A DNA stretch of 64,000 nucleotides from Mycolicibacterium arenosum. GTDB taxonomy: Bacteria; Actinomycetota; Actinomycetes; Mycobacteriales; Mycobacteriaceae. Both the position numbers and the translations under genes were made by a program. Positions 26,314 to 34,739 of the stretch are shown in pieces; the first letter of the stretch is position 1; each line of letters begins with the position of its first letter. Below the pieces are notes generated by a model. It was not told the DNA's origin. It did not search any database and saw only the letters and a program-made list of their open reading frames with translations. The stretch spans positions 62,001 through 126,000 of the forward strand of contig NZ_JANDBD010000016.1 of NCBI RefSeq assembly GCF_024320865.1, written 5' to 3'.

Positions 26314-27366
26314 CTAAACGGTGGTGATCGCCTCGCGAATCGCCACCGCGAACGCGTCGACGTCGGCTTCGGTGGTGTCGAAGGCGCACATCCACCGCAC
26401 TTCACCGGTGCCGGGATTCCAGTCGTAGAAGCGGAATTGCTCGCGCACTCGGTCGGCGACCCCCGGTGGCAGGATCGCGAACACGGCGTTCGACTCCGTC
26501 GGCTGGGTGATGGTCACACCGGGCACCTCGGACACCGCACCCCGCAGCCGGGCCGCCATCGCGTTGGCGTGGGCGGCCGAGCGCAGGAACAGGTCGTCGG
26601 TGAGCAGGGCGATGAGCTGAGCCGACACGAACCGCATCTTGCTCGTCAGCTGCATGTTGAGCTTGCGCAGATAGGTAAGACCCTGTGTCACTTCCGGATT
26701 GAGCACGACCACGGCCTCGCCGAACAGCAGGCCGTTCTTGGTTCCGCCGAACGACAACAGGTCCACGCCCGCGTCGGTGGTGAACTCGCGCAGCGTCAGC
26801 CCGAGGTGCGCGGCGGCGTTGGCGATGCGGGCACCGTCGAGGTGTACGGACATCCCGCGGGCGTGGGCGTGGTCGGCGATCGCGCGGATCTCGGCCGGCG
26901 TGTAGGCGGTGCCGAGTTCGGTGGTCTGAGTGATGGAGACGGCCAGCGGCTGGGCGCGGTGCTCGTCGCCCCAGCCCCACGCCTCGCGGTCGATGAGTTC
27001 GGGCGTCAGCTTGCCGTCCGGTGTCGGTACCGGTAGCAGCTTGAGGCCGGCCACCCGCTCGGGCGCCGCGTTCTCGTCGGTGTTGATGTGGGCGGTCTGC
27101 GCGCAGATCACCGCCCCCCAGCGCGGCAGCATCGACTGCAGCCCTACGACATTCGCCCCGGTGCCGTTGAACACCGGGAACACCTCGACGCCCGCGCCGA
27201 AGTGCGCGGCCATCACCTCCTGCAGGCGGCGGGTGTAGACGTCCTCGCCGTAGGCCACCTGGTGGCCCTCGTTGGCGGATGCGATGGCGGCGAGCACCTC
27301 GGGGTGCGCCCCGGCGTAGTTGTCACTGGCGAAGCTGCGGAGAGCCGGATCGTGCAGGCGCGTCAT
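26314..27366 (-). CDS. Low-specificity threonine aldolase
   Basis: 350 residues, fold type I PLP enzyme of the beta-eliminating lyase/threonine aldolase family. It cleaves threonine or allo-threonine to glycine and acetaldehyde. The PLP lysine is Lys210 in SFGGTKNGL; upstream are FNGTGANVVGL, HINTDENAAPE and the aspartate in VHLDGARIANA. The ATG at 27366 is chosen because a longer frame runs into the glnA1 terminator hairpin. It stands ten bases upstream of the DoxX pair on the same strand, perhaps in one transcript. Confidence 0.9.
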   Translation of the reverse strand: MTRLHDPALRSFASDNYAGAHPEVLAAIASANEGHQVAYGEDVYTRRLQEVMAAHFGAGVEVFPVFNGTGANVVGLQSMLPRWGAVICAQTAHINTDENAAPERVAGLKLLPVPTPDGKLTPELIDREAWGWGDEHRAQPLAVSITQTTELGTAYTPAEIRAIADHAHARGMSVHLDGARIANAAAHLGLTLREFTTDAGVDLLSFGGTKNGLLFGEAVVVLNPEVTQGLTYLRKLNMQLTSKMRFVSAQLIALLTDDLFLRSAAHANAMAARLRGAVSEVPGVTITQPTESNAVFAILPPGVADRVREQFRFYDWNPGTGEVRWMCAFDTTEADVDAFAVAIREAITTV

Positions 27367-27390
27367 GCTCGCCACGCTAGTCAACGCGGG

Positions 27391-27418
27391 CGAGCCCACT
27401 CCCGAAGGAGTGGGCTCG
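27391..27418 (-). terminator. glnA1 terminator hairpin with UUCG loop
   Basis: Perfect 12-base arms (27391-27402 and 27407-27418, CGAGCCCACTCC/GGAGTGGGCTCG). On the minus strand the loop is TTCG closed by C-G, the extra-stable UUCG tetraloop. It lies 17 bases beyond the glnA1 stop and 25 bases before the threonine aldolase start, so it separates the two genes. There is no long T run afterwards, as is usual in mycobacteria. Confidence 0.85.
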
Positions 27419-27434
27419 TCGCGGCTCGTACGAC

Positions 27435-28871
27435 TTAGACGTCGTAGTAGAGCGAGAACTCGTACGGGTGAGGACGGATCTGCACCGGCATGATCTCGTT
27501 CTCCCGCTTGAAGCTGATCCAGGTCTCGATCAGGTCGGGAGTGAACACGCCACCCTCGGTGAGGTAGTCGTGGTCGGTCTCGAGCCGGTCGATCACCGCG
27601 GACAGCGAGGTCGGAGCCTGCGGGATGTTGGCGGCCTCGTCCGGCGGCAACTCGTACAGGTCCTTGTCGATGGGCAGGCCCGGATCGATCTTGTTCTTGA
27701 TGCCGTCGATGCCGGCCATCAGCATCGCGGCGAACGCGAGGTACGGGTTGCCCGAGCTGTCGGGGCAGCGGAACTCGATGCGCTTGGCCTTCGCGTTCTC
27801 ACCCGTGATGGGGATGCGGACACACGCCGAGCGGTTGCGCTGGCTGTACACCAGGTTGATCGGCGCCTCGTAGCCCGGCACCAGGCGCTTGTAGGAGTTC
27901 ACCGTCGGGTTGGTGAACGCCAGCAGCGACGGCGCGTGGTGCAGGATGCCGCCGATGTAGTAGCGCGCGATGTCCGACAGGCCGGCGTACCCGGACTCGT
28001 CGTAGAAGAGCGGCTTGCCGTCCTTCCACAGCGACTGGTGGGCGTGCATGCCCGAACCGTTGTCACCGAACAACGGCTTCGGCATGAACGTCACGGTCTT
28101 GCCCGCGTTCCACGCCGTGTTCTTGATGATGTACTTGAAGAGCAGCACGTCATCGGCCGCGTGCAGCAGCGTGTTGAATTTGTAGTTGATCTCCGCCTGG
28201 CCCGCGGTGCCCACCTCGTGGTGGCCGCGCTCCAGCGTGAAGCCCGAACCCTGCAGGTTGGTGGCCATCTCGTCGCGCAGGTCGACGTAGTGGTCGTACG
28301 GCGCCACCGGGAAGTAGCCGCCCTTGGGGCGCACCTTGTAGCCGCGGTTCGCGCTGCCGTCCGCCTCGAACGGCTCACCGGTGTTCCACCAGCCCGACTC
28401 CGAGTCGACTTCGTAGAACGTGCCGTTGATCTTCGAGTCGAACGTCACCGAGTCGAAGATGTAGAACTCGGCCTCGGCGCCGAAGTACGCGGTGTCGGCG
28501 ATGCCGGTGCTCTTCAGGTAGTCCTCGGCCTTGCGGGCGACGTTGCGCGGGTCACGCGAGTACGCCGACTTGTCGTTCGGGTCGTGGACGAAGAAGTTGA
28601 CGTTGAGGGTCTTGGCCGCCCGGAACGGGTCGATGCGCGCCGTCGCGGGGTCCGGGAGCAGCATCATGTCGGATTCGTGGATCGACTGGAAGCCGCGCAC
28701 CGACGATCCGTCGAAAGCGAGCCCGTCCTCGAACACGCTCTCGTCGAATGCGGAGGCGGGGATCGAGAAGTGCTGCACGACACCGGGCAGATCGCAGAAC
28801 CGGATGTCGACGTACTCGACATTCTCGTCCTTGATCAGCTTGAAGAGGTCGTCGGCCGTCTGTTCTGCCAC
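27435..28871 (-). CDS. glnA1: Type I glutamine synthetase GlnA1
   Basis: 478 residues, the main ammonia-assimilating glutamine synthetase (dodecamer). Ligand motifs are AEAEFYIFD, HHEVGTAGQAEINY, MHAHQSLW, NSYKRLVPGYEAP and RIEFRCPDSSGNPY. The adenylylation site is Tyr406 in DKDLYELPPDE, the same number as in M. tuberculosis GlnA1; GlnE encoded 4 kb away is the modifying enzyme. The GTG start at 28871 has AGGAG at ideal spacing; an upstream in-frame ATG would run through the operator region. It is preceded by a four-element GlnR-type site and followed by a strong hairpin. Confidence 0.97.
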   Translation of the reverse strand: MAEQTADDLFKLIKDENVEYVDIRFCDLPGVVQHFSIPASAFDESVFEDGLAFDGSSVRGFQSIHESDMMLLPDPATARIDPFRAAKTLNVNFFVHDPNDKSAYSRDPRNVARKAEDYLKSTGIADTAYFGAEAEFYIFDSVTFDSKINGTFYEVDSESGWWNTGEPFEADGSANRGYKVRPKGGYFPVAPYDHYVDLRDEMATNLQGSGFTLERGHHEVGTAGQAEINYKFNTLLHAADDVLLFKYIIKNTAWNAGKTVTFMPKPLFGDNGSGMHAHQSLWKDGKPLFYDESGYAGLSDIARYYIGGILHHAPSLLAFTNPTVNSYKRLVPGYEAPINLVYSQRNRSACVRIPITGENAKAKRIEFRCPDSSGNPYLAFAAMLMAGIDGIKNKIDPGLPIDKDLYELPPDEAANIPQAPTSLSAVIDRLETDHDYLTEGGVFTPDLIETWISFKRENEIMPVQIRPHPYEFSLYYDV

Positions 28872-28921
28872 TGAATGATCTCCTTTGACTGGTATTCCGC
28901 CGGAAACGTTAGGAAGCACAT

Positions 28922-28959
28922 GTTGCACGGCAGTCAACCGCATGTTGCGTAGACGTTAC
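28922..28959 (-). promoter_or_regulatory. GlnR-type operator upstream of glnA1
   Basis: Four pentamers repeat at exact 11-base spacing. On the plus strand these are GTTGC (28922), GTCAA (28933), GTTGC (28944) and GTTAC (28955). Read towards glnA1 they are GTAAC-n6-GCAAC-n6-TTGAC-n6-GCAAC, which fits the actinobacterial GlnR consensus (GTnAC-n6-GAAAC, twice). The site starts about 50 bases before the glnA1 start codon. A TTGAC here could also serve as a -35. It may influence the divergent RDD gene too. Confidence 0.75.
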
Positions 28960-28988
28960 GCAATTCCCCGTCAACCTATGCTGTTGGC

Positions 28989-29459
28989 ATGGCCCGCACC
29001 TTCGGATCCTGGCTATCCGGCCCGCCCGTACCCGAACCCGCGACACCGGGCGACGCCGATTATCCGGGACAGCGTCTGGGCCTCCCCGCGCAGGGGACCG
29101 GATCGCTGGTCGGCTTCGCCCGTCGGTTCTTCGCGCTGCTGATCGACTGGCTGATCGCCTACGGGCTCGGAGGGCTCGCCGTCGCGCTCGGATGGTTCGG
29201 GCAGGGCGCTCTGTCGACCGCGGTGCTCGCGATCTGGATCGTCGTGGGTGCGGTCTCGGTTCGACTGTTCGGATTCACCCCTGGACAGGTCGCCGTCGGC
29301 ATCCAGGTCGCATCGGTGGATCACCGCATCCACGTCGGCATCGGCCGGGCGCTGGTGCGCGGGGTGCTGGTAGCCCTGGTCATTCCGCCGCTGTTCACCG
29401 ACAGCGACGGCCGGGGCCTGCAGGACAAGGCGACCGGGACCGCAGTCGTCAGGCGCTGA
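28989..29459 (+). CDS. RDD-family membrane protein
   Basis: 156 residues. A Pro/Gly-rich N-terminus of ~40 residues precedes an RDD domain: FARRFFALLIDWLIAYGLGG (Arg and Asp of the name motif), a second helix VLAIWIVVGAVSVRLFG, FTPGQVAVGIQV, and LVRGVLVALVIPPLF with DKATGTAVV at the end. RDD proteins are small membrane proteins of uncertain, possibly transport, function. It is divergent from glnA1 over 117 bases and matches the Rv2219A position. Confidence 0.88.
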   Translation: MARTFGSWLSGPPVPEPATPGDADYPGQRLGLPAQGTGSLVGFARRFFALLIDWLIAYGLGGLAVALGWFGQGALSTAVLAIWIVVGAVSVRLFGFTPGQVAVGIQVASVDHRIHVGIGRALVRGVLVALVIPPLFTDSDGRGLQDKATGTAVVRR

Positions 29460-29475
29460 GCCCAGGGCTGTACCG

Positions 29476-30234
29476 CTACTTCCGGCGCACCGTCCGCTGC
29501 ACACCGCGCATCTTCGCGTTGCCCGGAAGCGGGCCCTTCGGCATGGCGGCGGGGCCGATGCGCGACCCCAGGGCGACGAGCTTGGACTCCAGCGCATCCA
29601 TCTGCTTGACCGTGATGTTGGCGGGCAGCTTCGTCAGGTAGCGCTCCAGCTTGGCCAACGGAATCTCGTCCTCGCCGTTGCCGACGACGAAGTCGTAGAT
29701 CGGGACCTCGCCGACCAGGCGTGCGGTGCGCTTCTTCTCCTGCGCCAGAAGCGGTTTCACGCGCGACGCCGAACCCTCACCGACGAAGATGACGCCGGGC
29801 CGCCCGATCACGCGGTGCACCGCGTCGAAGTGTCCGGTGGCGGCCACGCCGGGCGTCACCCGCCACTTGCCGCGCAGATTCTCCAGCGCCCACGCCGCCG
29901 CACCGGTCTGGCCCTCGGCCTTCTTGTACACCGACTTCTGCGCGCGGCGTCCGAAGATGATGAACGCCACCAGGCCGCCCAGCAGGATGCCCAGCAGGAT
30001 CGTCACGACGAGCATGAACACGCCGCCGGACACCACGCCCAGTGCGACCGACGCCGCGACGATCAGCACGAAGGCGCCGATCATGTACGGCAGCAGCCGC
30101 TTGTCTTCCTTGCGCTGAATCTGGAACGCCTGCCACAGCTGGCTGCGGCGCTGTTTGGACGCCGCCTTGCGCTGCGCCTTCGCTTCGGCCTTCGCCGCCT
30201 TGACCGCGGCGGGATCGCGAGTGCTCTTAGCCAT
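29476..30234 (-). CDS. DUF4191 membrane protein (Rv2219-like)
   Basis: 252 residues. A strongly basic N-terminus (residues 1-45) precedes two membrane helices (about 50-70 and 74-94) and a cytoplasmic domain with FGRRAQKSVYKKAEGQTGAAAWALENLRGKWRV and RPGVIFVGEGSASRVKPLL. The family is conserved in actinobacteria next to lipA/lipB; no function is established. It starts four bases after the lipA stop, as the last gene of the dlaT-TIGR01777-lipB-lipA run, so a link to lipoylation or to the envelope is only by context. Confidence 0.85.
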   Translation of the reverse strand: MAKSTRDPAAVKAAKAEAKAQRKAASKQRRSQLWQAFQIQRKEDKRLLPYMIGAFVLIVAASVALGVVSGGVFMLVVTILLGILLGGLVAFIIFGRRAQKSVYKKAEGQTGAAAWALENLRGKWRVTPGVAATGHFDAVHRVIGRPGVIFVGEGSASRVKPLLAQEKKRTARLVGEVPIYDFVVGNGEDEIPLAKLERYLTKLPANITVKQMDALESKLVALGSRIGPAAMPKGPLPGNAKMRGVQRTVRRK

Positions 30235-30238
30235 TGAT

Positions 30239-31183
30239 TCAGGATACGGGTGGCGTGCTAGCAGCCCGGACCCGCGCGGCTTCTGCGTACAACCTGCCCG
30301 CCCGGTAGGACGACCGCACCAACGGCCCCGCCAGCACGCCGATGAAACCGACCTCCTCGGCGAACCGCTGATGCTCGACGAACTCCTCCGGCGTGACCCA
30401 CCGCTCGACCGGGTGGTGGCGCGCCGACGGCCGCAGGTACTGCGTGATCGTGACGATGTCGCAGCCGGCGTCGTGCAGATCGATCAGCGCGGCCCGCACC
30501 TCCTCCGGCGTCTCGCCGAGACCCAGGATGAGGTTGCTCTTCGTGACCAACCCGTCGTCGCGGGCGGCCGTCAGCACGTCGAGGCTGCGCTGATAGCGGA
30601 ACGCCGGGCGGATCCGCTTGAAGATCCGCGGCACCGTTTCGACGTTGTGCGCGAACACCTCCGGCCGGGAGTCGAACACCGTCTGCAGCTGCTCGGGGAT
30701 CCCGTTGAAGTCGGGCGCCAGCAGCTCGACGCCGGTGTTCGGGTTGAGTGCCTTGATCTGCCGGACGGTCTCGGCGTACAGCCAGGCGCCGCCGTCGGGG
30801 AGGTCGTCACGGGCCACACCGGTGACCGTCGAATAGCGCAGGCCCATGGCCGCGACGCTCTCGGCGACGCGACGCGGTTCGTCTCGGTCCAATTCGGCGG
30901 GCTTGCCCGTGTCGATCTGGCAGAAGTCGCAACGACGGGTGCACTGCTCACCGCCGATGAGGAACGTCGCCTCGCGGTCCTCCCAGCATTCGTAGATGTT
31001 GGGGCAACCGGCCTCTTCGCAGACGGTGTGCAGACCCTCGCGCTTGACCAGCGCCTTGAGGTCCCGGTACTCCGGGCCCATCTTCAGCGTGGTCTTGATC
31101 CACGGCGGCTTGCGCTCGATCGGCGTCTCGGCGTTGCGGACTTCGAGCCGGAGGGGCTTGCGGATACCGGACTCGCTCTTCAC
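30239..31183 (-). CDS. lipA: Lipoyl synthase
   Basis: 314 residues, a radical SAM enzyme that inserts two sulphurs into protein-bound octanoyl groups. The auxiliary cluster cysteines are Cys55, Cys60 and Cys66 (CEEAGCPNIYEC) and the radical SAM cysteines are Cys81, Cys85 and Cys88 (CTRRCDFC). The C-terminal RSSYRAG serine that ligates the auxiliary cluster is present. The GTG start overlaps the lipB stop in GTGA. Its substrate DlaT, with two lipoyl domains, is encoded upstream in the same run. Confidence 0.96.
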   Translation of the reverse strand: MKSESGIRKPLRLEVRNAETPIERKPPWIKTTLKMGPEYRDLKALVKREGLHTVCEEAGCPNIYECWEDREATFLIGGEQCTRRCDFCQIDTGKPAELDRDEPRRVAESVAAMGLRYSTVTGVARDDLPDGGAWLYAETVRQIKALNPNTGVELLAPDFNGIPEQLQTVFDSRPEVFAHNVETVPRIFKRIRPAFRYQRSLDVLTAARDDGLVTKSNLILGLGETPEEVRAALIDLHDAGCDIVTITQYLRPSARHHPVERWVTPEEFVEHQRFAEEVGFIGVLAGPLVRSSYRAGRLYAEAARVRAASTPPVS

Positions 31184-31851
31184 GACGTCAATGCTACTGC
31201 CGGTCGGCCGTCGAGGGCGTCGCGCACGGCTTCCGTCACACGGCCGGCCACGTCGTCCGTGCTGATCCGCCGACCGAGTTCAGCCGACAGCGACGTCACG
31301 CCGGCGTCGGCGATCCCGCACGGCACGATCGCGTCGAACGCCGCCAGATCGCAGTCGCAGTTGACCGCGAAACCGTGCAGCGTCGTCGCCCTGGCCACCC
31401 TGATCCCGATCGCGGCGACCTTGCGGTCGGGCCGCCCGTCGGATCCCGGCACCCACACCCCGGAGCGACCCTCGACCCGCCCCGTCCGCAGCCCGAAGCC
31501 GGCGCATACCGCGATCAGCGAATCCTCAAGGCGGCGAACGAAGTTCACGACATCGAGGGGCTGCGCCAGGCCGATGATCGGATACCCGACCAGCTGGCCC
31601 GGCCCGTGCCAGGTGATCTTGCCGCCTCGGTCGGTGTCGATCACCGGCTCGCTGCCGACCGGCCGCTCGTGCGGCTCGGTGCGCTTACCCGCCGTGTACG
31701 TCGGCGGATGCTCGAGCAGCAGCAGGGTGTCCGGCCCGCCCGCGACACGCGCCTCGTGGAGTTGCCGTTGCCGGTCCCACGCCTCGCGGTAGTCGACGAC
31801 GCCGAGCCGTCGCACCTCGAGCGGTGTCGTCGCGGATCTCACAGACGTCAT
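31180..31851 (-). CDS. lipB: Octanoyl-(acyl carrier protein):protein transferase
   Basis: 223 residues. LipB moves octanoate from ACP to lipoyl-domain lysines. The catalytic pair is Lys144 (RKVAAIGI) and Cys178 (VPCGI); the other signature blocks are LLLEHPPTYTAGKR and RGGKITWHGPGQLVGYPI. The ATG at 31851 is used. It sits between the TIGR01777 gene (18 bases away) and lipA (4-base overlap). Confidence 0.95.
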   Translation of the reverse strand: MTSVRSATTPLEVRRLGVVDYREAWDRQRQLHEARVAGGPDTLLLLEHPPTYTAGKRTEPHERPVGSEPVIDTDRGGKITWHGPGQLVGYPIIGLAQPLDVVNFVRRLEDSLIAVCAGFGLRTGRVEGRSGVWVPGSDGRPDRKVAAIGIRVARATTLHGFAVNCDCDLAAFDAIVPCGIADAGVTSLSAELGRRISTDDVAGRVTEAVRDALDGRPAVALTS

Positions 31852-31869
31852 ATGTCGACGCTACGCCGC

Positions 31870-32787
31870 CTATGTCGCCGTCGGCGCCGTCGCGAACGCC
31901 AGCGCCTCGCCGATGGTGTTGTGGTGGAACTCGAATCCGGCCCGCTCGAGCGCGGCCGGAATGGCCCGCTGCCCGCCGAGCACGCCCTCCTCGGCGAACT
32001 CGCCGAGAACCGCTTTGAGAGCGAAGCCAGGCACGAACAGCGGTGTCGGCCGGTTCACGGCGCGGCCGAGCGCGTCGGTGAACTCGGCGTTGGTCACCGG
32101 CGCGGGACCCGTCGCGTTCACCGGCCCGGACAGCTCGTCGTGCGCGATCGTGAACAGCAGCGCGCGCACCTCGTCCTCGAGGCTGATCCACGGCATGTAC
32201 TGCCTGCCGTTGCCCAACCGCGCGCCGAAGCCGAGTTTGAACAGCGGCTTGGTGCGACCCAGCAGACCCCCGGACGACGACAGCACCAGACCCGTCCGCA
32301 CCAGGACCACCCGGACCCCGGCCGCGGCGGCCGTGGCGGTCGCGGCCTCCCAGTCGACGCAGAGCCCGGCCAGGAAGCCGCCCCCCGCGCCGGCCGTCTC
32401 GTCGACCACCCGGTCGCGGGTGTCGCCGTAGTACCCGACCGCACTGGAGTTGACGAGCACCGGCACACCCGCCTCGACGACGGCGCCTGCGAGCACCTCC
32501 GTCGGCCCGATGCGGCTGTCACGCAGGCTCTGCTTGTAGGCGCCCGACCACCGCTTGTCGCCGACACCGACGCCGCACAGGTTGATCACGGCGTCGACCC
32601 CGCGCAGTGCGCTGGCGTCGAACTCGCCGATGTCGGGGTTCCAGAACAACTCGTCGGGATTCGACGGCGCTCGCCGCACGATGCGCACCACGCGATGGTC
32701 GGTGGCGCGCAGCGCGTACGTCAGCGCCGTGCCGATCAGTCCCGAGGAACCCGCGATCGCGACAACGGACTTCGGAGATCCAGTCAC
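31870..32787 (-). CDS. TIGR01777-family SDR-like epimerase
   Basis: 305 residues with an N-terminal NAD(P)-binding AGSSGLIGTALTYALR, the family block WNPDIGEFDASALRGVDAVINLCG, VNSSAVGYYGD and PWISLEDEVRALLF. This extended-SDR subgroup is predicted to be a nucleotide-sugar epimerase or oxidoreductase, but substrates are unknown. Position corresponds to Rv2216, between dlaT (24 bases) and lipB (18 bases). Confidence 0.9.
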   Translation of the reverse strand: MTGSPKSVVAIAGSSGLIGTALTYALRATDHRVVRIVRRAPSNPDELFWNPDIGEFDASALRGVDAVINLCGVGVGDKRWSGAYKQSLRDSRIGPTEVLAGAVVEAGVPVLVNSSAVGYYGDTRDRVVDETAGAGGGFLAGLCVDWEAATATAAAAGVRVVLVRTGLVLSSSGGLLGRTKPLFKLGFGARLGNGRQYMPWISLEDEVRALLFTIAHDELSGPVNATGPAPVTNAEFTDALGRAVNRPTPLFVPGFALKAVLGEFAEEGVLGGQRAIPAALERAGFEFHHNTIGEALAFATAPTAT

Positions 32788-32811
32788 TGTGGCGTTCCCT
32801 GAAGCCTTCGC

Positions 32812-34569
32812 CTACAGGCCGAGGTCGGCCTCGAACGCTCCCTCTTCGAGGCGCCGCTTGACGGTGGTCAGGAAGCGGCCCGCATCCGCGCCGTCGATGA
32901 GCCGGTGGTCGTAGGTCAGCGGCAGGTACGCGACCGACCGCACGCCGATCGACTCGTTGCCGTTCTCGTCGACGACGACCCGCGGCCGCTTCACGATCGC
33001 ACCGGTGCCCAGCATCGCCGCCTGCGGCGGCACCAGGATCGGCGTGTCGAACAGCGCACCCTGGCTGCCGATGTTCGTGATGGTGAACGTGCCGCCGGAG
33101 AGCTCGTCGGGCTTCAGGTTGCCCGACCGTGCGCGCGCCGCGATGTCGGCGATCGCCCGCGCCAGTCCGGCCAGCGACAGGTCGCCCGCGTTGTGCACGA
33201 CGGGGGAGAGGAGGCCCTGCTCGGTGTCGACTGCGAACCCGAGGTGCTCGGCGTCGTAGTACGTGATCTCCTTGCTGTCCTCGTTGTAGCTCGCGTTCAC
33301 GTTCGGATGCGCCTTCAGCGCGTCGACCACCGCGACCGCGAAGAACGGCAGGAACGTCAGGTTGACACCCTCGCGCTCGGCGAAGTTCTTCTTGGCCTTC
33401 GCCCGCAGCGCCACGATCTTCGTCAGGTCGACCTCGTGGGTCTGCGTCAACTGCGCTGTGGTCTGCAGGCTCTCGCGGGTCTTCTTCGCCGTGATCTGAC
33501 GAATCCGATTGGCCTTCTGCGTGGTACCGCGCAGATGCGCCAGGGCGGGGGCGGGTGCAGCGGCCGCGGCCGGCTTGGCCGCAGCCGCGGGGGCCTCGGG
33601 TTCTGCGGACGGTGCCTGCTGTGCCTTTGCAGCCTCGGCCGCACTGAGCACGTCCTGCTTGCGGATGCGGCCGCCGACGCCGGTGCCCTTGATCGACGAC
33701 AGGTCGACGTCGTGCTCGGTGGCCAGCTTGCGGACCAACGGCGTGACGTACGGGCTGCCGTCCGACGGGGCCTCCGCCTCGGCCGCCGCCGGCTTCTCCT
33801 TCGGCTCGGGCTTCGGCTCCGGCTTGGGCTCGGGCTTCGGTTCCGCCTTCGGTTCGGGTTTCGGCTCCGGCTCGGGCTCGGGCTCCGGCTCCGGTTCGGG
33901 CTCGGGTTCCGGCTCGGACTTCTCCGCGGGCGCCGACCCCTCGGCGCCGATCTTGCCGAGCTCACCGCCGACCGCGACGACGTCGTCCTCCTCGGCGGTG
34001 ATCGACACCAGCGTGCCCGCGACGGGCGACGGGATCTCGGTGTCCACCTTGTCGGTCGAGACCTCTACGAGCGGATCGTCGACCTCGACGCTGTCGCCGA
34101 CCTTCTTGAGCCAGCGCGTCACAGTGCCCTCGGTGACGGACTCGCCGAGCTCGGGCATCTTCACCGACGTCGCGTCGCCACCGCCGCCGGATGCGGCGGG
34201 CTTCTCCGCTTCCTTCGCGGGCTCGGGCTCGGGTTCCGGCTCGGCCTCCTCGGCGGGCTGCTCGTCCGACGACTCCTCGGCGGCCGGCTCCTCGGCGGGC
34301 GCGTCGTCGGAGGAGGAGTCGCCACCCTCGCCGGCCTCGCCGATCTGCGCGAGCTCGCCGCCCACCTCGACGGTGTCGTCCTCCTGCGCAACGATCTTGG
34401 TCAGCACACCCGCCGCGGGCGACGGGATCTCGGTGTCGACCTTGTCCGTCGAGACCTCGAGAAGGGGCTCGTCGACTTCGACGGTGTCGCCCTCCTGCTT
34501 CAGCCATCGCGTGACGGTCCCCTCGGTGACGCTCTCACCGAGTGCGGGCATCTGGACGGAGATGGCCAT
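32812..34569 (-). CDS. dlaT: Dihydrolipoamide acyltransferase E2 (DlaT/SucB)
   Basis: 585 residues. Two lipoyl domains (about 1-80 and 155-232) each carry the VSTDKVDTEIPSP motif; the first modified lysine is Lys43. A Glu/Pro/Lys linker (about 240-285) is made of EPEP and KPEP repeats, then a peripheral-subunit binding domain (TPLVRKLATEHDVDLSSIKGTGVGGRI) and the catalytic domain with LTYDHRLIDGADAGRFL. In M. tuberculosis the homologue (Rv2215), often labelled SucB, is the E2 of pyruvate dehydrogenase and part of an antioxidant system. The ATG at 34569 starts the first gene of an operon that also makes its lipoylation enzymes. Confidence 0.94.
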   Translation of the reverse strand: MAISVQMPALGESVTEGTVTRWLKQEGDTVEVDEPLLEVSTDKVDTEIPSPAAGVLTKIVAQEDDTVEVGGELAQIGEAGEGGDSSSDDAPAEEPAAEESSDEQPAEEAEPEPEPEPAKEAEKPAASGGGGDATSVKMPELGESVTEGTVTRWLKKVGDSVEVDDPLVEVSTDKVDTEIPSPVAGTLVSITAEEDDVVAVGGELGKIGAEGSAPAEKSEPEPEPEPEPEPEPEPEPKPEPKAEPKPEPKPEPKPEPKEKPAAAEAEAPSDGSPYVTPLVRKLATEHDVDLSSIKGTGVGGRIRKQDVLSAAEAAKAQQAPSAEPEAPAAAAKPAAAAAPAPALAHLRGTTQKANRIRQITAKKTRESLQTTAQLTQTHEVDLTKIVALRAKAKKNFAEREGVNLTFLPFFAVAVVDALKAHPNVNASYNEDSKEITYYDAEHLGFAVDTEQGLLSPVVHNAGDLSLAGLARAIADIAARARSGNLKPDELSGGTFTITNIGSQGALFDTPILVPPQAAMLGTGAIVKRPRVVVDENGNESIGVRSVAYLPLTYDHRLIDGADAGRFLTTVKRRLEEGAFEADLGL

Positions 34570-34739
34570 GTGTGTTGACTCCTCGGAACGGTCGCTCGGC
34601 GCAGGTCGAAAACTCGTTGTCCATCCTGTCATGTCCGCGCGCCTCGGTCGCCGCAGACCGGACTACTGAGTGCTCTGGCACTATCGAAAGTGAGGAATCG
34701 AACTTTGCCCGCTGTCACATCGAAGGGAGTCGGGTCCAG

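Noticed and set aside
33509..34669. 386-codon Ser/Gly-rich plus-strand frame resembling a secreted repeat protein
   Set aside because: Mirror image of the Glu/Pro/Lys linker and lipoyl domains of dlaT.
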